Shown here in pieces: positions 27,478 through 36,531 of a stretch of DNA of 64,000 bases. Position numbers and translations under genes: made by a program. Within the stretch, counting starts at the first letter, position 1; every line of letters starts with the position of its first letter. The DNA is from Allosediminivita pacifica (GTDB lineage: Bacteria; Pseudomonadota; Alphaproteobacteria; Rhodobacterales; Rhodobacteraceae): positions 56,209-120,208 of the forward strand of contig NZ_QBKN01000015.1 of the NCBI RefSeq assembly GCF_003054175.1, in the 5' to 3' direction. The notes beneath the pieces are model-generated. The model ran no database searches. It was given only the letters and a program-made list of their open reading frames with translations, and was not told the DNA's origin.

Positions 27478-28338
27478 TCATCGGACCTTGGCCCGTAACA
27501 TGCGAAGATGGTCGGGCAGTGCCCGTGAGGAGACGCTCGCCTCTTTCACGAGGTGGTCGAAGTGGGCCGTCAGCGCGGTGACCCGTTCAGTGTCGCGGAA
27601 GGCCATGTAGTTGCGCCCGACGTAGAGCACGGCCAGCAACGGGCCAAAGATGGTGATCGGGGCGGACCAGAGGCGGCGAGCGTCGAACAGGTAGACGCGC
27701 AGCCGGGGATAAAGCGTCTCGGCCAGCTCGGTCAGCGTCTCGATCTGCCGGGCGCGGATCTTGGCATCGAGCCCGCCGTAGTAGCCCGCCCCCTGGGCCA
27801 GCCCGTCGAGCTCGTAGAGCGGCATGGCGATCTCGAAGTCCGAACGCGACACGCGCATCCAGTTCAGCCGGTCCTCGGAGGCGTTGATTGCCTGCTCGGT
27901 CGTGCGGCCCAGGTGCGGCCCGTATTCCCATTCGAGCATCTCGCGCGTCTTGAGCATGTCGGGCAGGGTCGTGGGCACGTGCCGGACCTTGTAGCCCTCG
28001 GCCTCGCGGAACCAGGCGAAGATCTGTTCATCGACGAGTGCGCGGGGCGCCTCGGTCAGGGTGAGCGAGTTTGCCAGCAGGTCCGAGGCGCTTTCGGGGC
28101 GGTCCGAAAGGCCAAGAAGCCAGTCCGACGAGATGCCGAGCGCCTGCGCGCAGGCGCCGACGACTTGCGCGTTGGGCAGGCGGGCGCCGTCGTCCTTGAG
28201 AAGCTGCGAGACGGTGGAGCGGTCGATGCCGGTGGTGCGCGCGAGGGCGGACTGGGTCGTGCCCGCGTCGGCCATCGCCTGGGTCAGGCGGTCACGGAAA
28301 AGCCGGGCGCGTGTGCGCTTGTCGATAATCTGCGGCAT
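27478..28338 (-). CDS. XRE-family helix-turn-helix transcriptional regulator
   Basis: DNA-binding protein of 286 residues with a cro/cI-type HTH (TTQSALARTTGIDRSTVSQL, residues ~27-46). A long C-terminal domain of unknown type follows, with WEYGPHLGRTTEQAINASEDR and several Trp/Tyr-rich stretches. The ATG lies 6 nt after a TATAAAT -10 element, so the mRNA is probably leaderless. A 7-bp inverted repeat covers the -10, suggesting autorepression. It may also control the downstream binding-protein gene or the divergent DUF2061/desaturase genes; targets are inferred from position only. Confidence 0.9.
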   Translation of the reverse strand: MPQIIDKRTRARLFRDRLTQAMADAGTTQSALARTTGIDRSTVSQLLKDDGARLPNAQVVGACAQALGISSDWLLGLSDRPESASDLLANSLTLTEAPRALVDEQIFAWFREAEGYKVRHVPTTLPDMLKTREMLEWEYGPHLGRTTEQAINASEDRLNWMRVSRSDFEIAMPLYELDGLAQGAGYYGGLDAKIRARQIETLTELAETLYPRLRVYLFDARRLWSAPITIFGPLLAVLYVGRNYMAFRDTERVTALTAHFDHLVKEASVSSRALPDHLRMLRAKVR

Positions 28339-28339
28339 G

Positions 28340-28374
28340 TGGTGATTTATATCACCATTGACGTGTTTTGTTAA
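28340..28374 (-). promoter_or_regulatory. Promoter and palindromic operator of the XRE regulator
   Basis: On the minus strand a -35 TTAACA (28374-28369) and a -10 TATAAA (28351-28346) are separated by 17 nt. The -10 sits inside a perfect inverted repeat TGGTGAT-TTAT-ATCACCA at 28340-28357. The regulator ATG begins at 28338, about where transcription should start, so a leaderless message repressed by its own product is the simplest reading. Confidence 0.6.
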
Positions 28375-28456
28375 TCATTTCCCGAATGTCCCGCGCCGCG
28401 GCGCGGCGATAGCGTGGAGCAGAACGAAAACTCCCCGAATTCAAGAAGGAGGATTC

Positions 28457-28660
28457 ATGGAATCCCGCTCACGCACGCTTTTGAAATCCGTTCTCTGGAC
28501 ACTGCTGGGACTGGTGACGATGAGCCTTGTCGGGCTTGTTTTTACCGGCTCACTGGTGCTGGGCGGTGGGATGGCGGCGATCAATGCCGTGCTCGGGTTC
28601 CTGTGCTATCTCGTATACGAGCGAGTCTGGGCCGGCATCCGCTGGGGCCGCCATGTCTGA
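28457..28660 (+). CDS. DUF2061 small membrane protein
   Basis: Small protein of 67 residues with two hydrophobic helices (SVLWTLLGLVTMSLVGLVFT and GGGMAAINAVLGFLCYLVY) and the C-terminal ERVWAGIRWG typical of DUF2061. The ATG follows AAGAAGGAGGA at 28444-28454. Its last codons overlap the start of the desaturase gene by 8 nt, so the pair is translationally coupled. DUF2061 proteins have no established function; pairing with a lipid desaturase hints at a membrane-lipid role (inference). Confidence 0.85.
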   Translation: MESRSRTLLKSVLWTLLGLVTMSLVGLVFTGSLVLGGGMAAINAVLGFLCYLVYERVWAGIRWGRHV

Positions 28661-29546
28661 GCGGTTCGAATGGCCGACGCTGGTGCTGCTGGCGGGCTGC
28701 TATCTGCTCTGGGCGCTGGGAACGACCTGGCTTGCGGTGGTCTGGCTGCCGCTTGCGATGGTTGCCGTCGTGGTCGCGACGGCGCTGCATTCCTCGCTGA
28801 ACCACGAGATGCTGCACGGCCACCCCTTCAGGTCGCGGTTCTGGAATGGGGCGCTGGTCTTTCCGGCGCTGGCGGTGACGGTGCCCTACATGCGGTTCAA
28901 GGACACGCACCTTGCCCACCATCGCGATTCCCGGCTGACCGATCCCTACGACGATCCCGAAAGCAACTACCTCGATCCGGCCGTCTGGGCGCGACTGTCG
29001 GTGCCCATGCGCGTGCTGCTGAAGGTCAACAATACGCTCGCCGGGCGGCTGTTCTTCGGGCCGATGATCGGCACAGTTGCCTTCCTGCTGCCGGACCTGC
29101 GGGCACTGGCGCGGGGGAACCGGCGGGTCTGGCTGGCCTGGCTGCTGCACGTGCCAGCGGTTGCTGTGGTGCTGTGGTGGATGGTCAGCGCGGCGGCCAT
29201 GCCGATCTGGGCCTGGGTGATCTGCGTCTACGCGGCGCTGGGCATCCTCAAGATCCGGACCTTCCTCGAGCACCAGGCCCACGAGGAGGCCGAGGGCCGC
29301 ACGGTCATCATCGAGGACCGAGGCCCGCTCGCGCTGATCTTCCTGAACAACAACCTGCACGTGGTGCACCACCTGCACGCCGCCGTGCCGTGGTATCGGC
29401 TGCCAAAGGTCTATCGCGCCAACAGGGATCGCTACCTCGCGCGGAACCGGGGCTATCTCTACGAGTCCTATTCCGAGATCTTCCGCCGGTATTTCTGGCG
29501 CGCCAAGGACCCGGTGCCGCATCCTCTCTTTCCCCCGCGCGGCTAG
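28653..29546 (+). CDS. Membrane fatty acid desaturase family protein
   Basis: Membrane di-iron oxygenase-type protein of 297 residues. The three histidine boxes are present: HSSLNHE (H46-H51), HLAHH (H86, H89, H90) and HVVHHLH (around residue 235). Hydrophobic spans flank them as in desaturases and beta-carotene hydroxylase-like proteins. ATG 28653 lies within the end of the DUF2061 gene. The substrate is probably a fatty acyl chain or other lipid, but hydroxylation instead of desaturation cannot be excluded. Confidence 0.9.
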   Translation: MSERFEWPTLVLLAGCYLLWALGTTWLAVVWLPLAMVAVVVATALHSSLNHEMLHGHPFRSRFWNGALVFPALAVTVPYMRFKDTHLAHHRDSRLTDPYDDPESNYLDPAVWARLSVPMRVLLKVNNTLAGRLFFGPMIGTVAFLLPDLRALARGNRRVWLAWLLHVPAVAVVLWWMVSAAAMPIWAWVICVYAALGILKIRTFLEHQAHEEAEGRTVIIEDRGPLALIFLNNNLHVVHHLHAAVPWYRLPKVYRANRDRYLARNRGYLYESYSEIFRRYFWRAKDPVPHPLFPPRG

Positions 29547-29564
29547 CGGCGCATAGCGGCGGGC

Positions 29565-30467
29565 ATGGAACTCTGGATCATCGCCACCTTCGCTGCCGCC
29601 TTCTTCCAGACGCTGCGGTTCATCCTGCACAAGAAGCTGAGCCTCGGGGGCCTTGGCCCCACGGGCAGCACATTCGCGCGCTTCGCCTATGCCGCGCCCT
29701 TCGCGGCGCTTGCGGTGGGCGGCTACGTGCTGGCCACCGGATCGGCGCTGCCTGCGCTGAGCTGGCCCTTCTGGGGCTGGGCCTGGGCTGGCGCGCTGGG
29801 GCAGATCCTGGCTACGATCTGCGTTGTGGCGCTATTTGCCGAGCGCAACTTTGCCGTGGGCATCACTTTCAAGAAGACCGAGGTGATCCAGACCGCGATC
29901 GTCGGGTTCTTAGTTCTGGGCGAGGTCATCAGCCCGGCGGGCTGGGCGGCCATTGCGGTGGGTCTAGTCGGTGTCCTGCTGCTGTCCGAGACGCCGGGAT
30001 CGGCGGGCACGCTTTGGCACAGGCTGGGCACCAGGGCGGTGGCGCTTGGCCTTGCCTCGGGGTTTTTCTTCGCGATCTCGGCGGTGGGCTACCGCGCGGC
30101 CTCGCTCGAACTGGCGACTGACGATGCGCTGCTCCGGGCGGGGGTAACGCTGGTCTGCGTGACATCTTCGCAGGCGCTGGCGATGGGGTTCTACCTTGCG
30201 CTGCGGGCGCCGGGGCAGCTGGCCGCGACATGGGGCGCGCGCCGGGTCGCCGTCTGGCTGGGGCTGAGCTCCATGGCGGGCAGTCTGTCGTGGTTCACGG
30301 CCTTCACGCTGCAGACCGCCGCGCTGGTGCAGGCGCTGGGCCAGGTGGAGTTGGTCTTTTCGCTCGCGGCCTCGGTGCTGGTCTTCAAGGAGAGCGTCAC
30401 GCGGCGCGAGCTTGGCGGCATCGCGTTGCTGGCGCTGTCGATCCTGATCCTGATCGCGGTGGTCTGA
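29565..30467 (+). CDS. EamA/DMT-family transporter
   Basis: Drug/metabolite transporter superfamily protein of 300 residues with about ten helices arranged as two EamA halves. The second half contains LGLSSMAGSLSWFTAFTLQ and ends with VFKESVTRRELGGIALLALS, both typical. The start is 18 nt after the desaturase stop on the same strand, so co-transcription is likely. The transported solute is unknown. Confidence 0.9.
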   Translation: MELWIIATFAAAFFQTLRFILHKKLSLGGLGPTGSTFARFAYAAPFAALAVGGYVLATGSALPALSWPFWGWAWAGALGQILATICVVALFAERNFAVGITFKKTEVIQTAIVGFLVLGEVISPAGWAAIAVGLVGVLLLSETPGSAGTLWHRLGTRAVALGLASGFFFAISAVGYRAASLELATDDALLRAGVTLVCVTSSQALAMGFYLALRAPGQLAATWGARRVAVWLGLSSMAGSLSWFTAFTLQTAALVQALGQVELVFSLAASVLVFKESVTRRELGGIALLALSILILIAVV

Positions 30468-30471
30468 CGGC

Positions 30472-31098
30472 TCAGCGGTCGATGGGCAGGAAACGCGCGT
30501 CGTCCAGCGTGCAGTCGCGGATCACGTCGGCGCCGCAGGTGCGGGGCTCCAGATCGCGTGTCAGGCAGATCCGCGCCTCGCGGATGCCGCCGTCGCGGCA
30601 GGTGATGGTGATCTGGTCCGGTTCGAGGTCGGGGTTCGCCTTTAGGAATGCCTCCTCGATGACCGATGCGGGCAGAGTGACCTCGCGGTCGAGATCGCGC
30701 AGGACCTGGGGGCGGGCGACGCCGTCATAAGCCCGCCGCGACAGGTCGAAGAAGGCCTGTGCATCAAGGCCGGAGCAGGTGCCGTGGCGGCGCCACTGAT
30801 GCCGGACAGCGCCCCGGTCGCCCATGATGTCGGTCATCTGCCCAGTCAGGGTTTCCGACGGGTCGGCGATGCTGGTCGGGCACTCCGACGGCCAGCCGCT
30901 TTCGTATTGCGGCCAGAGCCCGTGCAGCACCCAGCCGAGGTCGCGGTCGCATTGCGGCGAGCCGCGGGCCTCGCCCACGGCGTCGCACCAGGCGGGCGAC
31001 CAGCTCAGCGCGAGAACGTAGTAATCGAAGTTTCCGGGGCGGTCGCCCTCGGCCCGGGCCATGGTGACGCTCAGCAGGAGGGCGATGATCCAGCGCAT
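30472..31098 (-). CDS. Ribonuclease T2 family protein
   Basis: Secreted endoribonuclease of 208 residues. Signal peptide MRWIIALLLSVTMARA, then the two conserved segments: LHGLWPQ (CAS I, catalytic His) and HQWRRHGTC (CAS II). In CAS II the glutamate usual in HEWxKHGTC is Gln, while the histidines and a basic residue remain, so activity may be altered. Multiple cysteines suit disulfides in the periplasm. ATG 31098 was chosen as it opens the signal peptide. Convergent with the EamA gene (4 nt between stops). Confidence 0.9.
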   Translation of the reverse strand: MRWIIALLLSVTMARAEGDRPGNFDYYVLALSWSPAWCDAVGEARGSPQCDRDLGWVLHGLWPQYESGWPSECPTSIADPSETLTGQMTDIMGDRGAVRHQWRRHGTCSGLDAQAFFDLSRRAYDGVARPQVLRDLDREVTLPASVIEEAFLKANPDLEPDQITITCRDGGIREARICLTRDLEPRTCGADVIRDCTLDDARFLPIDR

Positions 31099-31162
31099 TT
31101 GCTCTTTCTTCCTTAACCGTAGGGCACTATATAGCGCGGCAGTTTCCCGACAACGGTGACGT

Positions 31163-31182
31163 GTTCCGGACCACTCCGGAAC
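31163..31182. promoter_or_regulatory. Perfect inverted repeat upstream of trcR
   Basis: Arms GTTCCGGA and TCCGGAAC with a 4-nt spacer, in the 205-bp space between the divergent RNase T2 and trcR genes. It could be an operator or a transcript hairpin. No known binding motif was recognised. Confidence 0.35.
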
Positions 31183-31303
31183 CGCCGAGGCCCGAAAGGC
31201 CCGGCGCGGGAAGAAGATTTGCCCGCTCGCGCGCCACCGGCCCCGGGCGATGTGACACGCGGCGCCCGATGCGCCCATGACGAGACTCGAAGGAGAGAGG
31301 CAC

Positions 31304-32083
31304 ATGGCCAAACTGCTGCATCCCAAGGCGACCGCCGTCTGGCTCGTGGATAACACCACGCTGACCTTCAAGCAGATCGCAGATTTCACCGGCTATCACG
31401 AGCTGGAGATCCAGGGCATTGCCGATGGCGACGTCGCGACCGGCGTGAAGGGCTTCGACCCGGTCGGCAACAACCAGCTGGAGCAGGGCGAAATCGACAA
31501 GGCGGAGAAGGATCCGCTCTACAAGATGAAGCTCAAGCACAACCCGGCGGCTGTTGACGAAGACAAGCGCCGCGGTCCGCGCTACACGCCGCTGTCCAAG
31601 CGCCAGGACCGCCCCGCGTCGATCCTCTGGCTGGTCAAGTTCCACCCCGAGCTGGCGGACAGCCAGATCTCGAAGCTGGTGGGCACGACCAAGCCGACGA
31701 TTCAGGCGATCCGCGAGCGGACCCATTGGAACATCCAGAACATCCAGCCCATTGACCCGGTGGCGCTGGGCCTGTGCAAGCAGTCGGAGCTCGACGCCGC
31801 GGTGGCCAAGGCCGCCAAGAAGCGCGAAGAGGTGATGACTGATGACGAGCGCCGCAAGCTGGTGTCTACCGAACAGAGCCTGGAGATGGAGCCCGAGCCG
31901 CGGCTTCCCTCTGCCATTGAGGGGCTGCAGAGCTTCTCACTCTCCGATCCCCGCGACGAGGGCGAGGAAGAGGGCGAGGATACCGAGTCCAGCCGCGATG
32001 ATGGCGACTACACCGACGCGGACAGCTTCTTCAACCTGCCCGGCGACAGCGATGACGACGACGAGGAAAACGACCGCCGCTGA
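31304..32083 (+). CDS. trcR: Cell-cycle transcriptional regulator TrcR (DUF1013)
   Basis: DUF1013 protein of 259 residues, a family restricted to alphaproteobacteria and linked to cell-cycle transcription. The N-terminus AKLLHPKATAVWLVDNTTL and KQIADFTGYHELEIQGIADG are typical; a second HTH-like stretch is SQISKLVGTTKPTIQAIRER. The C-terminal ~45 residues are very acidic (DEGEEEGEDTES, GDSDDDDEENDRR) and probably disordered. ATG 31304 is preceded by GAAGGAGAG. Role taken from family knowledge. Confidence 0.93.
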   Translation: MAKLLHPKATAVWLVDNTTLTFKQIADFTGYHELEIQGIADGDVATGVKGFDPVGNNQLEQGEIDKAEKDPLYKMKLKHNPAAVDEDKRRGPRYTPLSKRQDRPASILWLVKFHPELADSQISKLVGTTKPTIQAIRERTHWNIQNIQPIDPVALGLCKQSELDAAVAKAAKKREEVMTDDERRKLVSTEQSLEMEPEPRLPSAIEGLQSFSLSDPRDEGEEEGEDTESSRDDGDYTDADSFFNLPGDSDDDDEENDRR

Positions 32084-32107
32084 GGTCGTCTTCCCGGGGC
32101 GGCGCCG

Positions 32108-32881
32108 ATGAGCGCCCGCGATCTCGTCGCCGCCCTTCCGCCGCTTCGTGAGACGGCGGTTTTCCTGGATTTCGACGGCACGCTCGTCGATCTCGCCGAG
32201 ACACCGGACGGGATCGCCGTGCCGGAGGATCTTCCCGATCTTCTCGACAGGCTGACCGAGGTCACGGGCGGCGCGCTGGCGCTGGTCTCGGGCCGGTCGG
32301 TTGGTGCGCTCGAGGAATTCCTGCCTGGCTTTGAGGGGGTCATCATCGGCGGTCACGGGGCCGAGCAGCGCATCGACGGGTTGCTCGAGACCCATCCGCT
32401 GGCGGGCAGCGAGGCTCTGGGACAGCTGACCCGGGCGGTCGAAGCTTTGGCACGGCAGCATCCGGGCACCATCGCCGAGCGCAAGCCCACGGGCGTCGTG
32501 CTGCACTACCGTCGCGTGCCCGATCTGGAGGCCCGGCTCGTGAGCCGGATGTCCGATCTCGCGGCCACGCATCCGGGGATTGAGCTTCACCGCGCGAAGA
32601 TGGCGCTGGAGCTCCGGCCGGACGATATCGGCAAGGATATTGCCGTCGGCCTGCTGAGATCGCGTCAACCCTTTGATTGCAGAAAGGCAATCCTGTTCGG
32701 GGATGACGCAACCGACGAAGTGGCGATGCGTTACCTTCTCGACCACGGGGACCTGGCCTGCAAGGTCGGAACGGGAGAGACCGGCGCACCCCTTCGCGCA
32801 GAGGATCCGACCGAACTCCGCGCAGCCCTGTGGATGTGGACCAGCGGAGAAGGATCCGAGGCATGGCCGAGCAAAGACTGA
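32108..32881 (+). CDS. otsB: Trehalose-6-phosphate phosphatase
   Basis: HAD-superfamily phosphatase of 257 residues that removes the phosphate from trehalose 6-phosphate. Motif I is DFDGTLVD (D21, D23); SGRS follows, then GGHGAEQR and the late acidic motif FGDDATDE. It overlaps otsA by 19 nt, so the phosphatase is translated before the synthase. Together they make trehalose, a compatible solute suited to a marine organism. Confidence 0.95.
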   Translation: MSARDLVAALPPLRETAVFLDFDGTLVDLAETPDGIAVPEDLPDLLDRLTEVTGGALALVSGRSVGALEEFLPGFEGVIIGGHGAEQRIDGLLETHPLAGSEALGQLTRAVEALARQHPGTIAERKPTGVVLHYRRVPDLEARLVSRMSDLAATHPGIELHRAKMALELRPDDIGKDIAVGLLRSRQPFDCRKAILFGDDATDEVAMRYLLDHGDLACKVGTGETGAPLRAEDPTELRAALWMWTSGEGSEAWPSKD

Positions 32882-34236
32882 TCGTCATTTCAAACCGCAT
32901 CCCCACCGAGGAAGAGCCTTCGGGCGGTCTGGTGGTGGCGCTGCACGACTGCCTGAACGCCCGCGGGGGCATCTGGATCGGAAGTTCCGGCGGACCTGTG
33001 GAGCAGCCTCGGGCAGGGCTGACCAAGATCGCGGAGGGCAACTACACGCGCTACACCTTCGATCTGTCGCGGGAGGAGTACGACACCTACTACCTTGGCT
33101 ATTCGAACGCGGTTCTGTGGCCGGTCTTTCACCGGCGCGCCGACCTGATGCAGGTGCGGCCGGGTTACGCGCAGGGCTATCTCGACGTGAACGCCCGGGT
33201 GGCGGACATGGTGGCCGAGTTCGCGGGCCCGGATGATACGCTCTGGGTTCAGGACTATCACTTCCTGCCGCTGGCCGCGATGCTGCGCGAGCGGGGTGTG
33301 CAGAGCCGCATCGGCTTCTTCCTGCACATTCCCTTCCCCGAGGCCTCGCACGTGCCGGCGTTGCCGGACGCGCAGAACATCTGCAGCTGGGTCGCCTCCT
33401 ACGACGTCTTCGGCCTGCAGACCGAGGCAGACGTCGAGCGGTGCGAGAACCTCTTCCGCCACGAGTGTCCGAGCTTCATCGAAAGCGATGGGACGATCTC
33501 GGTGGCCGGGCGTCGGTGCCGACCCATGGCATGCCCCATCGGGATCGATGCGGAAGGCTATCGCGCAACGGCCGAGAAATCGAAGGTCGGCAAGCGGCTC
33601 TTCATGCACAAAGGCCAGAAGCTGGTTTTGGGTGTCGACCGGCTCGACTATTCCAAGGGGCTGGTGCAGCGCTTCGAAGGCTTCGGCGCCTACTTGGGGC
33701 GTCGCTCGAATACCGACGAGCCGGCGACGCTGCTCCAGGTAGCGCCACCCTCAAGGCAGGATGTGGACGCCTACAAGGACATGCGTATGCAGCTTGACCT
33801 GACGGCGGGTTCGATCAACGGCGATTATGGAGAAATCGACTGGACGCCGATCCGCTACGTGCGGCGGTCGCTGCCCCGGGACGAGCTTGCAGGGCTTTAT
33901 CGCCGCGCGGACGCCGTGATGGTGACGCCGCTGGCGGACGGGATGAACCTTGTCGCCAAAGAGTTCGTGGCCGCGCAGGATCCCGAGGACCCCGGCGTGC
34001 TGATCCTGTCGCATTTCGCCGGCGCGGCCGAGCAACTGACCGATGCGCTGCTGGTCAATCCCTACGACGCCGACGAGATGGCCGCGGCGCTGGAACGGGC
34101 GCTGACGATGCCGCTGGAGGAGCGCAAGGCGCGGCACGCGCGGCTCTGGGAAAACGTCCGCGATGAAGATGTCGACTGGTGGACGGGGCGCTTTCTTGGC
34201 GCGCTCTGCCAGCCGAGGGCGGTCGAGGCGGCCTGA
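32863..34236 (+). CDS. otsA: Trehalose-6-phosphate synthase
   Basis: GT20 retaining glycosyltransferase of 457 residues joining UDP-glucose and glucose 6-phosphate. Family segments include SNRIPTEEEPSGGLVVAL, VWVQDYHFLPL-like WVQDYHFLPLAAMLRERG, FFLHIPFP, GVDRLDYSKGL and PLADGMNLVAKEFVA. The ATG lies inside the end of otsB; the overlap suggests coupled translation. No separate promoter is visible. Confidence 0.96.
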   Translation: MAEQRLIVISNRIPTEEEPSGGLVVALHDCLNARGGIWIGSSGGPVEQPRAGLTKIAEGNYTRYTFDLSREEYDTYYLGYSNAVLWPVFHRRADLMQVRPGYAQGYLDVNARVADMVAEFAGPDDTLWVQDYHFLPLAAMLRERGVQSRIGFFLHIPFPEASHVPALPDAQNICSWVASYDVFGLQTEADVERCENLFRHECPSFIESDGTISVAGRRCRPMACPIGIDAEGYRATAEKSKVGKRLFMHKGQKLVLGVDRLDYSKGLVQRFEGFGAYLGRRSNTDEPATLLQVAPPSRQDVDAYKDMRMQLDLTAGSINGDYGEIDWTPIRYVRRSLPRDELAGLYRRADAVMVTPLADGMNLVAKEFVAAQDPEDPGVLILSHFAGAAEQLTDALLVNPYDADEMAAALERALTMPLEERKARHARLWENVRDEDVDWWTGRFLGALCQPRAVEAA

Positions 34237-34242
34237 GCCCTC

Positions 34243-35244
34243 TCAGAACCGTTTGGTCACGGCCAGCGCGGCGCCGGTTTCACCGGCGGCGTGGCTGATC
34301 TCGAGCCTCCCGCCGAAGCCTGCGGGCAGCGTCATCTCGGCCCCAACCGTCAGCACTTCGCGGTCCAGCAGGTCCGTGGCGGGCACGCTAGTGGAGGCGC
34401 CCGAAACGGCGATGTCGATGTCGTCACCTTCGCCCCGCTCGATGGCAAGCGATCCGTAGGGCGTGAGCGTGCCCCAGTCGGTGTCCACCGGCATCGAAAG
34501 CTCCGCCTTCAGCCGCGTGACGTGCGCGACCCGGCGGTCGGTGTCCGCCCGAAGGTCGGCCACGGCGCCGCCCTCGGTTTCATGGCGCAGGTAGTCGGTC
34601 TGCAGATCAAAGCGCATGGGGCCCGCGCCGGTGCCTGCCCAGACCGGACCGCCGGCCCGCAGGCTGAGCCCCCAGAGCCGCCCGTCGTTGTCGACGCCGC
34701 CCGTCCGCGTTCCCGCCAGCTTGTTGTGCGTGCCGCCGCTGAAGAGCGTGGCGCCGTAGTCCACCTTGCCGCGCGTGCCGTCGGTGGCCAGACCGTAAAG
34801 GTATGTGCGGATGCGGGCGTAGTGGTCGCCGTCCTCCATGTCGCTCTGGCCCTGGACGTAGCCGACAAAGGCCGAAAGGCCCTGCCAGCCGAGCCCCTGG
34901 CCCAGCACGAAGCCGCGGGTATGGAAGTCGCTGTCCTGCGCGTCGTCGACCTGCTGTCCGCCCCAGCGTGCATATCCGGCGATCCAGCGGCCCCGCGACT
35001 GGCTGTTGTCCTGCACGAGATCGGCAAAACCGAAGCCCGCCTCGCGCATCATGAGGTCGGACTGCGACAGCGGTGCCGAGTCGATCACGGTCAGCGTGTC
35101 GCCCGAGCGCAGCGCCGGCAGATCGGTGGCGGGCGTGGGGGTGCCTGCGGGCAGGTCGTAGACACCGGCACGGTCCTGCGCCGCCGCGAGGCTGGGCAGA
35201 GCGAGGCTTGCGAGGGCGAGCGGGAGGATGAGGCGGCGGATCAT
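34243..35244 (-). CDS. Predicted outer-membrane beta-barrel (autotransporter-like) protein
   Basis: Exported protein of 333 residues. Signal peptide IRRLILPLALASLALPSLAA. The remainder is rich in alternating Gly/aromatic strands (WIAGYARWGGQQ, FVLGQGLGWQGLSAFVGYVQG) and ends in TKRF, a C-terminal aromatic typical of BAM-inserted barrels. It resembles autotransporter barrel domains without a passenger. No operon partner; it converges on otsA with 6 nt between. Function unknown. Confidence 0.72.
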   Translation of the reverse strand: MIRRLILPLALASLALPSLAAAQDRAGVYDLPAGTPTPATDLPALRSGDTLTVIDSAPLSQSDLMMREAGFGFADLVQDNSQSRGRWIAGYARWGGQQVDDAQDSDFHTRGFVLGQGLGWQGLSAFVGYVQGQSDMEDGDHYARIRTYLYGLATDGTRGKVDYGATLFSGGTHNKLAGTRTGGVDNDGRLWGLSLRAGGPVWAGTGAGPMRFDLQTDYLRHETEGGAVADLRADTDRRVAHVTRLKAELSMPVDTDWGTLTPYGSLAIERGEGDDIDIAVSGASTSVPATDLLDREVLTVGAEMTLPAGFGGRLEISHAAGETGAALAVTKRF

Positions 35245-35311
35245 GACGGCATTCCCGGTATTGCGTGCCTGCCTTTGAGCACGATGATGCGATGCCGTCC
35301 AGAGAGCCGGG

Positions 35312-35911
35312 TCAGAGCCTCTTTCGGGCGTTCAGGGCGGCGCCGATGGTGCCGTCGTCGAGGTAGTCGAGCTCGCCGCCGATGGGCACGCCCTGCGCCA
35401 GCGAACTGAGCGCGACGCGGTCTTCAATCTGGTCGGCGATGTAATGGGCCGTGGTCTGGCCATCGACGGTCTGGTTGAGCGCAAGGATGACCTCGGTGAT
35501 CTCTTCGCCCGCGATGCGGTCCTTGAGCTGCGGGATCCGCAGCTCGTCAGGGCCGACGCCGTCCAGCGCCGAGAGGGTCCCCCCAAGCACATGGTAGCGG
35601 CCACGAAAGGCCCCGGCGCGTTCCATCGCCCAGAGGTCGGCCACGTCCTCGACCACGCAGAGCAGGCCGTTGGCGCGGGTGTCGTCGCTGCAGATCTCGC
35701 AGATCTCGGTAGTGCCGACGTTGCCGCAGTTCAGGCATTCGCGGGCATTCTGCGCGACCGCCTGCATGGCCTCGGCCAGAGGTTGCAGCAGAATGCCCCG
35801 CTTGCGGATCAGGAACAGCACCGCGCGGCGTGCGGATCGGGGCCCGAGGCCCGGAAGCCGGGCCAGCAGGTCGATCAGCGTGTCGATTTCCGAACGGTTC
35901 GGGCGGGACAT
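35312..35911 (-). CDS. recR: Recombination protein RecR
   Basis: Recombination mediator of 199 residues in the RecFOR gap-repair pathway. N-terminal helix-hairpin-helix ([16 protein letters not shown]), zinc finger C59-x2-C62-x8-C71-x2-C74, and Toprim domain ([30 protein letters not shown]). ATG 35911 opens the family N-terminus; longer upstream sequence in frame is non-homologous. The usual dnaX-ybaB-recR order is broken here: ybaB is ~0.6 kb away with an inverted gene between, and dnaX is ~20 kb away. Confidence 0.97.
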   Translation of the reverse strand: MSRPNRSEIDTLIDLLARLPGLGPRSARRAVLFLIRKRGILLQPLAEAMQAVAQNARECLNCGNVGTTEICEICSDDTRANGLLCVVEDVADLWAMERAGAFRGRYHVLGGTLSALDGVGPDELRIPQLKDRIAGEEITEVILALNQTVDGQTTAHYIADQIEDRVALSSLAQGVPIGGELDYLDDGTIGAALNARKRL

Positions 35912-36003
35912 GCGTTGGCTCCGGCTGTGCGTTTCAAGAGTCCTGCATCGCAGCGATGAGCGCAAGCACGTCACCGCCGCTGGCGAAACAGGGGAGGGAA
36001 GTG

Positions 36004-36531
36004 ATGCCGAGACGGCGTTGGACGGCGCGCTACGGAGCGCATGAGATCGAGTTGACCCACAGGTGGCGTCTGATTCCGCCAAAGGCGCTCCAGACGCTGA
36101 GCGTGGACGGCGAGCTTCTCGCGGCGAAGGAGGCGGTGCTGCCGCAGCTGCAGTCCGAACTGTCCGGCGACATCGAGACCGAAGACGGGCCGGTGCGCGT
36201 CGTTGGTCGGGTCGGAGGGCGGACGATCCGGGCCGGGGGGCAGATCCTCGTGGAGGGTCGAAGGATCGGCGGCAAGCCGAAGATCCGCTACATCGAGGAC
36301 GACAAGCGCGCGTCCATGCGGCGGGGCGGCTTCCTGGGGTACTTCTTCCGCTACGGGCTCTGGACCTTCGGGGTGCCCTACGGGCTTGTCATGGCGATAC
36401 TGAACCACCGCGATTACCCCGGCGCCGGGATCGAGGACTTCCTGCTGGAGGTCGCGAGCTACGGACTGGCCTTCGCCATCGTCATGTCCGCCGCCTTCTA
36501 CTTTCGTCTGTGGAAGCTCGGGCGGCGCTGA
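36004..36531 (+). CDS. Hypothetical protein with two C-terminal membrane helices
   Basis: Unrecognised protein of 175 residues. A soluble N-terminal part (residues 1-~105) is rich in beta-type sequence and contains [20 protein letters not shown]. Two hydrophobic helices follow ([20 protein letters not shown] and [18 protein letters not shown]). ATG 36004 follows GGGAGGGAA; a GTG at 36001 is possible. It is inserted between recR and ybaB on the opposite strand. No function proposed. Confidence 0.65.
   Translation: MPRRRWTARYGAHEIELTHRWRLIPPKALQTLSVDGELLAAKEAVLPQLQSELSGDIETEDGPVRVVGRVGGRTIRAGGQILVEGRRIGGKPKIRYIEDDKRASMRRGGFLGYFFRYGLWTFGVPYGLVMAILNHRDYPGAGIEDFLLEVASYGLAFAIVMSAAFYFRLWKLGRR

Noticed and set aside
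31282..31286. GANTC (CcrM) site near trcR as a cell-cycle control signal
   Set aside because: A single 5-bp site is expected often by chance; without footprinting it cannot be supported.
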